Of a stretch of 64,000 nucleotides of DNA, positions 44,654 through 53,756 are shown piece by piece. Each line of letters begins with the position of its first letter. Position 1 is the stretch's first letter. Below the pieces are notes generated by a model. That model was not told the DNA's origin. It saw only the letters and a program-made list of their open reading frames with translations, and ran no database searches. The DNA is from Thermogemmatispora carboxidivorans (lineage in GTDB: Bacteria; Chloroflexota; Ktedonobacteria; Ktedonobacterales; Ktedonobacteraceae), in the NCBI RefSeq assembly GCF_000702505.1, contig NZ_JNIM01000001.1:806001-870000 (forward strand). The letters are read 5' to 3'. A program made the position numbers and the translations under genes.

Positions 44654-44702
44654 ATTCTGCTATATGGAATCCTAGTATAGCAGAATATACATTTTTAGTC
44701 AA
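44654..44702 (-). promoter_or_regulatory. Promoter of the SolA-type gene with overlapping inverted repeat
   Basis: On the minus strand: TTGACT (44702-44697), 17-bp spacer, TATACT (44679-44674). The perfect 11-bp inverted repeat ATTCTGCTATA (44654-44664) / TATAGCAGAAT (44676-44686) covers the -10 box and start site, so it looks like a repressor operator. No regulator gene lies beside it. Confidence 0.72.
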
Positions 44703-45027
44703 TTGATAGCTATGGCTTTTCCCTTGTTGAAAAGATAAAATGATGCACTATAAAGTGTGGCACGGCTTGTATGTACAGTGTAATTCTTTTGTAAGGCGAG
44801 CAGGAGACATATGTCTCCCTGGGTGCTGACCACAAAGTTGTATCTGCTGGCCTGCATGTTCTCTCTTTCTTTCGCCTCTTGAGAAAGGGCGCACCAGCGT
44901 GATACTATCTTGAAGACAAGCTCCGGCCTTGCTGGCGGGGCTATTGCCTACGATGAATACGGCTCGGCTGCGCGCTACAGGGCAGTGTGATGCATGACGT
45001 GAGGCGTGCACGAGCCAGGCTAGTGAG
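44703..45027. other. Intergenic region between divergent solA-type and aroA genes
   Basis: No further gene or clear signal is seen. The aroA start region has a weak SD. Confidence 0.4.
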
Positions 45028-46395
45028 ATGGAACAACGAGACGCGAGAACCACAGCGGCGGGCGAGCCAGGGCGCAGTCTCTCAGTTGCGCCGACAGCGT
45101 TGCTGCGAGGGAAACCGTCGTTTCCCTCTTCCAAGTACTATACCTTGCGTTACCTGTTGGCGGCAACCCTGGCGGAGGGGGAGAGCCAGATTCTCTTCCC
45201 TGCTCTTAGCGAGGATAGCGAGGCGCTTTTCCGGGGCTGCCGTGCCTTGGGGGCGCAGCTCGACTGGTTGGGGGAGCCGGGCGAGCGCTTGCGGGTGAGA
45301 GGGGTGGGACGACCGCGGGCCGCGGGCGCGGTCACTATCAACGTTGGCAATGCAGGAGCGGTGCTGCGCCTCTTGCTCGGTGTCGCGGCCTGGCTGCCAC
45401 AGGTGACCTTTGTGACCGATCAGCCGCAGTCGCTGGGGCGCAGGCCAAATCGTGAGTTGCTGCAGGCCTTGGAAGCATTGGGGGTGCGGGTTGAGGCTCA
45501 GGGACCGGAGGGCTATCTGCCGATCACGCTCTATGGTGGCCAGCCGCATGGAGGGCTGGTCAGGGTCTCGGGTGCGCGCAGTTCCCAATATGTGAGTGCT
45601 TTGCTCTTCCTGGCTCCTTTGCTCGCTGAGCCACTGACGATCGAGGTCGTTGACGGCTTAACCTCTCAGGTGATGGTGCAGTTGACGCTCAAAGTGCTGC
45701 GTCAAGCGGGGATTGTCGTCGAGCACGATGCTGCTCTCCGGCGCTTCCTGGTACCGGCTCCGCAGGCGTACCGTGTGGCTACCTATGTGGTACCTGGGGA
45801 TTATCCTTCGGCGGCGGCGCTGCTGGCGGCCTGTGCTGCTATGCCTGATCCGGCCAGCGAGCTGTGGCTTGGGCGCTTGCCGGCGGGTGAGGAGGATGGT
45901 GAAGCGCTGGTAGCGGCGCTGCTGGCAATGGGCTGCGATCTCCGGCGCGAGGGCGAGACCTTGTGTATGCGTGGGGGGCGACCCCTGCGGGGGCTGGAGT
46001 TGGATGGCAGCCGGATGATCGACTGTATTCCGGTGTTAGTGGCTTTGGCCTGCTTTGCCGAGGGGCGCAGTGTCTTCTATAACGTGGAAAATCTCCACTA
46101 TAAGGAGTCGGATCGCATTAACGATCTCTGCGCCGAGTTGCAGCGGGCTGGCTGCCGGGTGACTCCCTTGCCGGATGCCATTGTGGTCGAGGGACAGCCA
46201 GAGGGCGTCGAGGGTGGGGTCTGGGTCGATGGCCATAGCGACCATCGCTTGCTGCAGGCCCTGACCATCGTAGGGATGCGTAGCCGTCGCGGGCTGTCGC
46301 TGCGTGGGGTGGAGCATGTGGCCAAGAGCTTCCCGCACTTCTTCTCGGAGCTGCAGCGCCTGGGGGCAGTGGTCAGTCCTGCGCTTTCGTGGTAA
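45028..46395 (+). CDS. aroA: 3-phosphoshikimate 1-carboxyvinyltransferase (EPSP synthase), divergent
   Basis: A 455-residue protein for the sixth step of the shikimate pathway. The N-terminal Lys motif reads GKPSFPSSKYYTLRYLLAATL instead of the usual PGDKSxSHR. NVGNAGAVLRLLLG replaces LGNAGTxxR, and SSQYVSALLFLAPL, PGDYPSAAALLAACA, LHYKESDRI and DHRLLQALTIVG follow. The two-domain fold is thus complete, but several substrate-site residues differ from housekeeping AroA. ATG 45028 has no strong SD. It could be a paralog acting on another enolpyruvyl acceptor. Confidence 0.82.
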   Translation: MEQRDARTTAAGEPGRSLSVAPTALLRGKPSFPSSKYYTLRYLLAATLAEGESQILFPALSEDSEALFRGCRALGAQLDWLGEPGERLRVRGVGRPRAAGAVTINVGNAGAVLRLLLGVAAWLPQVTFVTDQPQSLGRRPNRELLQALEALGVRVEAQGPEGYLPITLYGGQPHGGLVRVSGARSSQYVSALLFLAPLLAEPLTIEVVDGLTSQVMVQLTLKVLRQAGIVVEHDAALRRFLVPAPQAYRVATYVVPGDYPSAAALLAACAAMPDPASELWLGRLPAGEEDGEALVAALLAMGCDLRREGETLCMRGGRPLRGLELDGSRMIDCIPVLVALACFAEGRSVFYNVENLHYKESDRINDLCAELQRAGCRVTPLPDAIVVEGQPEGVEGGVWVDGHSDHRLLQALTIVGMRSRRGLSLRGVEHVAKSFPHFFSELQRLGAVVSPALSW

Positions 46396-46473
46396 ACTCT
46401 TGTCCAGAGGGATGATAGAAAGCGTTGTGTACCTGAGTCTGCCTGAGTGTTCTAGCAGAGAAAGGACAGAGGG

Positions 46474-46776
46474 GTGTATCGATACAAAGGCTTTGATAGT
46501 GCCCAGTGCGGCGATAGCATCTCCGCCCTTGAGGCGGCCATCAATGCCTGGATGGAGGCCGAGCGCCCCCGCATCCGTCATGTCTGCCAGAGCGTGCTGA
46601 ACAACCATATTCTGCTAAGCTTTGTCTATGAGGAGATGTCGGAGCTGGAGCAGCGTTTGCCTGCCCAGGCTCAGACTCAGGCCGGTAGCACTCACTCCCG
46701 GTTTCTAGAAGACGAGTGTTCCGAAGGGCCTCCGACCAATCCGCAGCTGCCGGCCATCCCGCCGGTCGTCCACTGA
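46474..46776 (+). CDS. Small protein of unknown function (100 aa), weakly Cse60-like
   Basis: GTG 46474 follows AAAGGACAGAGG. The first 60 residues (YKGFDSAQCGDSISALEAAINAWME, then HILLSFVYEE) form a small alpha/beta layout that recalls Cse60-type sporulation proteins; the Gln/Pro-rich tail is not conserved. It lies 78 bp after aroA. Function is unknown. Confidence 0.55.
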   Translation: MYRYKGFDSAQCGDSISALEAAINAWMEAERPRIRHVCQSVLNNHILLSFVYEEMSELEQRLPAQAQTQAGSTHSRFLEDECSEGPPTNPQLPAIPPVVH

Positions 46777-47057
46777 GTGACTCAGCTTCCAGAGCAGGGG
46801 CGTCCGTCCCCCACCCGGACAGCGCACGCTCTCACTCTCCGCTGCCGCCTTGTTGCGCCAGCATGGCGGGCAACTGCGGCATCAGATGAGGTGCGTCTGT
46901 CTTCTGCGGGAATTCTTCTTTGTCTTTTTTTCACCCGCTTGCTGATAACTATGTTCTCGGCTGTTCGTGGGGCAAGAGCGGTGGCGGGTGGAAAGCAGCG
47001 ATGATCAGGCGCTCATCTGTGTCCTTGCTGCTTGATGAGCGGAGTGCAAGAGGTGCT

Positions 47058-48353
47058 ATGAAGGAACCGTATCTTGTTTATTCGACGGCGCAGGGGGAGG
47101 TCCGTGAGGCGCGGGGGCTGCGCGCGCTGGCCTTTGATGGAAGTCCGCTCCGGGCTGAGGAGCTGATCCCTCTCCCCGATGGGGCGACGCTCTCGATGCT
47201 TCCTGGGCGCCTGCCTGTGGGGCTGGACGCGGCTGGTCAGCGTCGTACGCTGCAGCGGCGGGGGGTCTGGGCCCTGGCGGCCCTGCTGCCGATTGGCTAT
47301 ACACGCACTCATTTGCCAGCCTATAGCAGAGATCCCATGAGTGAGCCGCTCCCTTTCTTTGGCTACTGCGCTGTGGCTGGCCTGAAGGGACGGCTCTTTG
47401 TGGCTGCCCTCAGAACCGATGATCCGCATAAATGGCATCCGCGGACCTTCCCGCGCCGTACCCTGGAGCGCCTTGTCCAGGAGAAGCTGGCGGCCTATCC
47501 CCATAATCGCGTGGTGAAGCAGCATGCCCATTGTGCGCTTGACTACTATTGCCCAACGGCCAGTAATCTGTTTTTTGGCCGTTGGGAGATGGCTATTGCG
47601 GTTTCTCCTGGCTGCAATGCTCGCTGTGTAGGCTGCATCTCGAAGCAAGAAGAGGAGCAGTTGATTTCACCCCAGGATCGCCTGACCTTTGTGCCAACGG
47701 TGGAGGAGATTGTGGAGGTGGCCGTCCCCCATCTGGAGCGGGCTGAGGAGGCGATTGTGAGCTTTGGCCAGGGGTGTGAGGGTGAGCCGTTGCTGCAGTG
47801 GCGCCGTATCGAGCAGGCCATCCGTGAGATCCGCCGGCGGACGGATCGCGGCGTCATTAATATCAATACCAATGCAAGCAATCCGCGCTGGCTACAGCGC
47901 CTCTATGATGCTGGCCTCGATATGCTGCGGGCCAGTACTATCTCTGGCCGCGAAGAGACCTATACAGCCTATTATCGTCCGATTGGGTATACGCTGGCCG
48001 ATGTGAAAGAGTCGCTCCAGCGCGCTCGCGATGCAGGCGTCTATGCCTCTATCAATCTGCTTTGCTTCCCTGGTCTGATCGATCGCGAGCGCGAGGTGGA
48101 GGCGCTTCTGGCCTTTGTGCGTGAGACGGGTCTGCGCCTGATCCAGCTCCGCAATCTGAACATCGATCCCGAGGTACTCTTGCCGCGTCTTCCTGCTCTC
48201 GATTCGCTTGGTAAGGCCCTGGGCATGCGCACCCTGATTGAGATTCTGCGTCAGGAGCTGCCCGCGGTTGAGATCGGCAACTTCTCGCGTCCAGTCAAGC
48301 GTTGTACCAGTCAGCCTGCCGGAGACCAGGCCGAGGCTGGTGCCAGGGTTTAG
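47058..48353 (+). CDS. Radical SAM protein
   Basis: A 431-residue protein. The 4Fe-4S cluster motif CNARCVGC (CxxxCxxC) is at about residue 190-197, followed by VSFGQGCEGEPLL and ININTNASNP with the SAM-binding pattern. The first 180 residues are a separate region without known domain, and the end carries an extra Cys (KRCTSQPAG). The substrate is unknown; no precursor peptide or partner gene is seen next to it. I chose ATG 47058 over the open frame from 46920 because AAGAGGTG is close and the protein start is better conserved in type. Confidence 0.86.
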   Translation: MKEPYLVYSTAQGEVREARGLRALAFDGSPLRAEELIPLPDGATLSMLPGRLPVGLDAAGQRRTLQRRGVWALAALLPIGYTRTHLPAYSRDPMSEPLPFFGYCAVAGLKGRLFVAALRTDDPHKWHPRTFPRRTLERLVQEKLAAYPHNRVVKQHAHCALDYYCPTASNLFFGRWEMAIAVSPGCNARCVGCISKQEEEQLISPQDRLTFVPTVEEIVEVAVPHLERAEEAIVSFGQGCEGEPLLQWRRIEQAIREIRRRTDRGVININTNASNPRWLQRLYDAGLDMLRASTISGREETYTAYYRPIGYTLADVKESLQRARDAGVYASINLLCFPGLIDREREVEALLAFVRETGLRLIQLRNLNIDPEVLLPRLPALDSLGKALGMRTLIEILRQELPAVEIGNFSRPVKRCTSQPAGDQAEAGARV

Positions 48354-48412
48354 CGGGCGCGAGGGGGCGGCTGGCTCACGCCTGCCTGCATGCTCAAAGC
48401 CACCGCCCGTTT

Positions 48413-49702
48413 TCAGTGGTCCTCACCGGGCGCGCCCGGTTGGGAAGGCTGGGAGGAGTGGAGGGGCGAGGCGGGCCGGTAGCCGGCCTGGAGTAAAAGG
48501 CTGCGTGCTGCGGTAGCAACTGGATCGACGCCAAGCTGGGCCAGGCAGTCGCGGGTAGCGCAGCCCTCGGGGGTGCCCAGCTCGTGGCCGCGATAGAAGC
48601 AGGGCATGCAGGGCAGGTCAAGGCGTACGACGACCGCCTGTCTTCCAGGTACGCCGCCGGTATAGGGACCCCAGGCGCGATGGTTGGAGAGGCCGAAGAT
48701 AGCGACGGTGGGTGTTCCGGCGGCAGCGGCCAGGTGCATGACGCCCGCGTCGTTGCCGATAAAGAGGTCGACTTGTTCCAGGACGGCTGTCGTGACTTTG
48801 ACGCTCCCTTTGCCGGCGAGGCTGCGCGCTGGCAGGCCCGAGCGCAGCAGGCTCAGGATATGCTGATGTAGCTCGCGTTCCTCTGGTCCTCCGAGCAGTA
48901 CCAGTTGTCCACCGACCTCGCGATAAAGAGTATCCGCCAGAGCGGCGAAGCGCTCGGGGGCCCAGCGGCGAGCAGTGCTGTAGCTGCCGCTGCCCGGGTG
49001 CATGGCAATAATCGGACGCATAAAAGGATCGGGAGCCTCGTCCATATAGAGCAGGTAGCGGGCCTGCTCCCGCTCTCCCTCGCTCAGGGGGACGGTTAAG
49101 CGACGGTCGCTGGTGTGAGCGTCGACGGCGGCGGCAACGGCCAGGTTGTAGTCAGCTTCATGCATGGCTCCGAAGCCCTCGTCTTTGACGCGGACATTCA
49201 GAAACCACCCGTGTCCATTATCCAGGCCAACGCGCCAGCGTGCTCCCGTGGCGCGCACCAGAAGCTGGTGTTTCAGGCGACCAAAGGGAAGAGTCAGGTG
49301 GTGCAAGAGCAGCACGGCGTCGTAATGGGCGCTGTGCAGGCGCTGCCAGAGTGGGAAGAGGCGCCCGAGCCGTAGCGGGTCGGTCAAGACCTGTCTGGGC
49401 GAATCGAACAGGTATTTGTCGAGAACAATGATCTCGTCAATGACCTCCCAACCGGCGAGCAGATCGGCTGAGCCAGGCGTGACAAGCAGGTCGATGCGCG
49501 CCTGCGGATAGGTCTCGCGCAAGGCGCGCAAGGCTGGCGTGGCCAGCAAGAGGTCACCGAGCGAGGCCAGCTTGATGACGAGGAGACGCGCCTCCGCTGG
49601 TAAGCGGATCGACTGCTGCTGCTGGTTGTTCTCGGGTGATGGCGTTCTCAAAGATGCGTCTTGCTGCTGCACTAGGGTAGCTGCCTCCTCTACAAAACTC
49701 AT
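48413..49702 (-). CDS. GT9 glycosyltransferase (heptosyltransferase-like), fourth of the run
   Basis: A 429-residue GT-B enzyme. LLVIKLASLGDLLLATPALRALRETYP is the GT9 start, IAMHPGSGSYSTARRW the donor-side motif, and FIGNDAGVMHLAAAAGTPTVAIFG the acceptor or nucleotide-sugar loop, with APERFAALAD between. A 50-residue Gln-rich tail comes first. ATG 49702 overlaps the stop of the next gene upstream by four bases (ATGA). GT9 enzymes transfer heptose or related sugars; in this likely monoderm host the sugar is unknown. Confidence 0.88.
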   Translation of the reverse strand: MSFVEEAATLVQQQDASLRTPSPENNQQQQSIRLPAEARLLVIKLASLGDLLLATPALRALRETYPQARIDLLVTPGSADLLAGWEVIDEIIVLDKYLFDSPRQVLTDPLRLGRLFPLWQRLHSAHYDAVLLLHHLTLPFGRLKHQLLVRATGARWRVGLDNGHGWFLNVRVKDEGFGAMHEADYNLAVAAAVDAHTSDRRLTVPLSEGEREQARYLLYMDEAPDPFMRPIIAMHPGSGSYSTARRWAPERFAALADTLYREVGGQLVLLGGPEERELHQHILSLLRSGLPARSLAGKGSVKVTTAVLEQVDLFIGNDAGVMHLAAAAGTPTVAIFGLSNHRAWGPYTGGVPGRQAVVVRLDLPCMPCFYRGHELGTPEGCATRDCLAQLGVDPVATAARSLLLQAGYRPASPLHSSQPSQPGAPGEDH

Positions 49703-51105
49703 AAAGACGAGCGGCTCTGGCCCGGCTGTTCTGGGCGGGAGGAAGTGGGAGCGTGCGGTACAGAAGGGCGGGCCGCAGAAGATGGCGCTGACCACTGCTC
49801 CTGGAGGCGGCGCATCGCCAGGGCCAGTACCTGCTCTGGGGTGACGTCCTTCATGCACTGAACCGTATGGAAGCGGCAGTCGGCTGGACTGCGGGCGTCG
49901 TAACAAGGGCTGCACCAGATCCCACTACGCACGATCGTGGCCTGCCGGCTGACGGGTCCACTGAGGGCCGGATCGGTCGGACCGTGGATAGCGATCAAAG
50001 GGACCCCGGTGGCCGCCGCGATATGCATCGGGCCACTGTCGCCACTGACCACCAGGTCGGCCATCTGCATCAGGGCCGCCAGCTGAGGCAGGCTGGTCTG
50101 TCCGGCCAGGTTGAGCACCGGCGTGGAAGCGTCCAGGCGCTGGAGGATGGCCAGAATGAGTGGCAGGTCGCCCCTGGCTCCCGTGAGAACCAGGTGCGCC
50201 TGAGCTTCCTGCGCCAGTCCGGTCAGCAAGCGTGCCCAGTAGGGGATAGGCCAGCGCTTGGCGTAGCCGTTATGCGAGGCCACGTGGCAGACCACCAGGG
50301 GCCTCCTGCGCGCTCCCGTTGAGCTGGAAGGCTCAGCGAGGTCGATCGCGGGATTGAGGCGCTTGAGGAGGGTCTCCACCTCAAGACGGGCCTGGGGATC
50401 GACGGGGAGGCGCGGAAAGCGATCTTCTGCTTGGAGATTGACGCCTGCCGCGCGGGCCAGCTCCAGGCAATAGTCGACTTCGTGACGGCGATCGCCGGGC
50501 TGCCAGTGACGGCCCGGGACGGGATCGGTCATAAAGCCGGCGTAACCCTCGCCAGCGAAGCCCACCCGTCGTCGGGCGCCGCTGAAGAGAGCCAGCAGTG
50601 CCGCCCAGGGGCCAAAGACGCTCACGGCCAGGTCATAGCGCCTGGCCCGTAGTCGGCGCAGCAGCGCCGCTGCCTCGCGCCAATGCTGGCCTCGAACGAG
50701 CGCTTTGGGCCGGCGCCAGATGTTCGGATCGTAGGTGATGATCTGGGCCAGGGCAGGATCGGCGCCGGCGATTGGCGCAGTCGAAGGCATCGCCAGGAGA
50801 TCGATTTCCGCCTCGGGATAGGTCCGCTTGAGGGCGTGCACCAGCGTTAGTGAAAGGACCAGATCGCCGATGAGGTCCAGGCGAATGACCAGGATGCGCC
50901 GCGGCCTGAAATGCTGCGGGTTGAGCGGCTCTCGACGTTGCGCCAGGCGAGCGCAGCGCAGCAGCAGGCCATAGCTGCTCAACGCCAGGTAGATGATCGT
51001 CAGCAAGGTGCGCTTACTGAGCTGGATGAACAGCTTGCGCAGGCGGCGCCGGGCTGGCGGGCGCAGTGGATAGCCATATTCATCGAGTTCTTCTCTTGCT
51101 GCCAT
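49699..51105 (-). CDS. GT9 glycosyltransferase (heptosyltransferase-like), third of the run
   Basis: A 468-residue enzyme. A basic region and a hydrophobic segment (LLTIIYLALSSYGLLL) precede the GT9 core: RILVIRLDLIGDLVLSLTLVHALK, VVCHVASHNGYAKRW and VVSGDSGPMHIAAATGVPLIAIHGPTDP. The N-terminal hydrophobic helix may attach it to the membrane. The C-terminus has CxxCYDARSPADC, possibly metal-binding. It overlaps the following gene by four bases and starts 23 bp after the second GT9 gene, so the run is an operon. Confidence 0.88.
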   Translation of the reverse strand: MAAREELDEYGYPLRPPARRRLRKLFIQLSKRTLLTIIYLALSSYGLLLRCARLAQRREPLNPQHFRPRRILVIRLDLIGDLVLSLTLVHALKRTYPEAEIDLLAMPSTAPIAGADPALAQIITYDPNIWRRPKALVRGQHWREAAALLRRLRARRYDLAVSVFGPWAALLALFSGARRRVGFAGEGYAGFMTDPVPGRHWQPGDRRHEVDYCLELARAAGVNLQAEDRFPRLPVDPQARLEVETLLKRLNPAIDLAEPSSSTGARRRPLVVCHVASHNGYAKRWPIPYWARLLTGLAQEAQAHLVLTGARGDLPLILAILQRLDASTPVLNLAGQTSLPQLAALMQMADLVVSGDSGPMHIAAATGVPLIAIHGPTDPALSGPVSRQATIVRSGIWCSPCYDARSPADCRFHTVQCMKDVTPEQVLALAMRRLQEQWSAPSSAARPSVPHAPTSSRPEQPGQSRSSL

Positions 51106-51128
51106 ACCTCTCGCGTGCCATCCTTATT

Positions 51129-52364
51129 CTACAACATGCGTGCTGGCAGGAGTTGCTCTATCGCTGCAAGGAGGCGCTCCTCTGGGATCAGACGTACGCA
51201 GGGATGCTCCGACAAAGCCTGCGGCGGAATATCAAGGCGCCCGCAGGGAAGTTTTGGACAGGTGGGGCAGCGCTGGCTTGCCAGAATAACCATATGGCGT
51301 CTGGGATTGCCCCAGGGACCGAAGATAGAGGGGTCGGCAGGGCCGTAGAGCGCCACGGTGGGCGTCCCCTGTGAGACGGCCACGTGCAGCGGGCCGCTGT
51401 CGACTCCGAGCACCAGCTGTGCGCGGCGCAGAAAGGCGGCCAGCTCCCCAACGCTCAAAGTGGAGAACAAGACAGGAGGCGCCTCGCCGGTCCGGAGCTG
51501 CTGGCGAACCAGGGCGGCAATCTCCTCAAGCAGGGCTTGCTCTTGCTGGGTACCTGTTAAAACGAGGCGCAGGCCATAGCGGCGCAACAAGGTCACGGCG
51601 CAAGTGGCCCAGCCCTCCGGACGCCAGAGCTTGACAGCGGCCCCGCTGCCAGGATGGATGACCGCGAAAGGCACCTCATCTGTCAGACCGGCCTCAGCGA
51701 GCAGGGCGGCGGCCCGTTGCTCTTCCTGGGCCGTTGGCCTGAAGAGAAGCGGGTAGCGTTCAGGGGTAAACGGCTCCGCGAGGGGGGCCTGACCCAACAA
51801 TTCAAGCGCAGTGCTCACCAGGCGCAGGCTGGAGCAGGTGCTATGCTCTCCTTCGGGGAAGGGCAAAGCGTGCGTCAGGAAACGCCTACCCGGCGCGAGG
51901 GCGTAGCCGACGCGCTGAGGGATGCCTGCCAGGTAGAGTAAGGCCGCGCCCCACCAGAAATCGGGGCGCAGGTTGATCGCCAGATCGTAGCGTTCGCGTC
52001 GCAATTGCCAGGCCAGACGCAGCAGTAGCCAATAGGGTCCCAAGGTTCCCTGGGCCGCCCGCCGGAAGCCCGGGAAGGCGCAGGTCAAGACCCGTTCCGC
52101 TGCTGGATGGCCCATCACAATCGCCTGTGACCAGGGCCCCACAAAGAGCGTCACCTGAGCTGTCGGGCAGCGCTCCTTGAGCGCCGTCAGCGCTGGTGTT
52201 GTCAGGACCAGGTCCCCCAGGTGGTCCGGCCGTAGAAGCAGCAGGCGAGGGGCCTGGGCAGACGAGAGGGAGCGTCGGGCGCGCCGCTGTGCCAGCCACG
52301 CCCCCGGCAGGCCACAGAGATAGATCAGCAACAGGAGCGCTTCACGTAGCCGTTCTCGCATCAT
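51129..52364 (-). CDS. GT9 glycosyltransferase (heptosyltransferase-like), second of the run
   Basis: A 411-residue enzyme. LLLLRPDHLGDLVLTTPALTALKE, VIHPGSGAAVKLWRPEG and LVLGVDSGPLHVAVSQGTPTVALYGPADP mark GT9. The C-terminal part has CPTCPKLPCGRLD. ATG 52364 overlaps the stop of the first gene (ATGA at 52361-52364). The short N-terminal hydrophobic helix (LLLLIYLCGLPGAWLA) suggests membrane association. Confidence 0.88.
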   Translation of the reverse strand: MMRERLREALLLLIYLCGLPGAWLAQRRARRSLSSAQAPRLLLLRPDHLGDLVLTTPALTALKERCPTAQVTLFVGPWSQAIVMGHPAAERVLTCAFPGFRRAAQGTLGPYWLLLRLAWQLRRERYDLAINLRPDFWWGAALLYLAGIPQRVGYALAPGRRFLTHALPFPEGEHSTCSSLRLVSTALELLGQAPLAEPFTPERYPLLFRPTAQEEQRAAALLAEAGLTDEVPFAVIHPGSGAAVKLWRPEGWATCAVTLLRRYGLRLVLTGTQQEQALLEEIAALVRQQLRTGEAPPVLFSTLSVGELAAFLRRAQLVLGVDSGPLHVAVSQGTPTVALYGPADPSIFGPWGNPRRHMVILASQRCPTCPKLPCGRLDIPPQALSEHPCVRLIPEERLLAAIEQLLPARML

Positions 52365-53575
52365 CGAATTCCCCCCCGCTCAGGGCTGGGCAGCAGTTGC
52401 TGCACGGCCTGCCAGACCAGATCGACACTGAGCGCCTGCATGCAGGTGCATTCCTGGCAGGCGCGCATGCGACCCAAGAAAAAGCAAGGCTCCCCGCGCG
52501 GATGCTGCCAGAGAGCCACGTGGTGCGGCTCGTCCAGGGGATAGGGACCATACTCCTGTGGACTGGTCGGACCGAAAAGGGCGATCACTGGAATGCCCAC
52601 AGCGGTGGCCAGATGCATCGGACTACTATCGTTGCCGATGAAGAGAGCGCACTGCTCAAAAATGGCCGCCAGCTCGCCAAAGCTAGTCTCGCCTGCCAGA
52701 TTGAGCACGCGGCCTGGTGGGACGGCCAGACCAGTCAGCACCTCCTCGTTGACGGCGCGATCCTCTGGGCCGCCAACCAGCAACACGCGAGCCTCCAACT
52801 CGCTCACCAGGCGCTGCGCCAGCTCACGATAGCGCGCTACTGGCCAGCGCTTGGCTGTCAAAGTCATCCCTGGGTTAGAGCCGCCGCCGGGCAAGAGCGC
52901 AACCTGCAGACATGGCTCGCCATCCCGACTGGCGTCACGAGAGAGCAAGGTCCGGGCGCGCTGGCGCTCCTCACTGGTAGGCACAAAGCGCATGTAGGCC
53001 CGTTTCAACGGCAGGCCCAGGGCACGCGCCAGGTCCAGGTACAGCTCAGCCTGATGGCGCAGGTCGGACAGAGTAGCAGGGGCAGGCACACGGTCAGTCA
53101 GCGCGAAGCCGCGTCCCAGGCTGTCCGGCCCCACGCGGCGGGGGATACCCGCCAGCCAGGGGAGCAGGGTCAGCATAGGAGATCGATCCAGAACAAAGGC
53201 CAGATCGAAACGCTGCCTGCGTAGAAGGCGAGCAAAGCGCAAATACTCTGACAGGCGGTAGCGCCCAGGGATACCGACCGTACCGCAATCCAGGACTGTA
53301 TCCACGGCGGGATGATGCTCCGGCACCACCTTCGACCAGCTGCTGGCCACATACGTAATCTGGGCCTGGGGATAAGCCGCCCGCACAACCGCGAGCAGCG
53401 GCGTTGTCATCAGCAGGTCGCCCAGGCAACAAGGCTTGATCAGCACAATCCGGCGCGGTTCGCGCCAGGAGCGTCGCCGGAGCCAGCGCTCGCCAACATT
53501 GAAACAGGCAAAAGGAAAGCGCAGCATGTAGCAGAGCAGGCTCACCACATGCTGGCGCAGAGCTGCTCCAGGCAT
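52361..53575 (-). CDS. GT9 glycosyltransferase (heptosyltransferase-like), first of the run
   Basis: A 404-residue enzyme from ATG 53575 (an open frame to 53683 runs into an AT-rich promoter-like stretch). RRIVLIKPCCLGDLLMTTPLLAVVRAAYP, LLPGGGSNPGMTLTAKRW and LFIGNDSSPMHLATAVGIPVIALFGPTSP define GT9. The tail contains CFFLGRMRACQECTCMQA, a Cys-rich cluster that the other copies share in part. It heads the four-gene operon 53575-48413. Confidence 0.88.
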   Translation of the reverse strand: MPGAALRQHVVSLLCYMLRFPFACFNVGERWLRRRSWREPRRIVLIKPCCLGDLLMTTPLLAVVRAAYPQAQITYVASSWSKVVPEHHPAVDTVLDCGTVGIPGRYRLSEYLRFARLLRRQRFDLAFVLDRSPMLTLLPWLAGIPRRVGPDSLGRGFALTDRVPAPATLSDLRHQAELYLDLARALGLPLKRAYMRFVPTSEERQRARTLLSRDASRDGEPCLQVALLPGGGSNPGMTLTAKRWPVARYRELAQRLVSELEARVLLVGGPEDRAVNEEVLTGLAVPPGRVLNLAGETSFGELAAIFEQCALFIGNDSSPMHLATAVGIPVIALFGPTSPQEYGPYPLDEPHHVALWQHPRGEPCFFLGRMRACQECTCMQALSVDLVWQAVQQLLPSPERGGIR

Positions 53576-53756
53576 AATGTTCGTGCTCTTCCTCACTTCC
53601 CATCTATGTATATCATATGCGATTATGTAAAACCTAAAAATCAGGAAGGATTGGCTATCGACCGTCTTATATGCTTTAGACAAAAAGTTGGCGCCTGCCC
53701 GTTATCGCATGGCGCAGCCTGCCTTACCGCTGGTAGCGTCTCCTTGCCTTCTGCAA

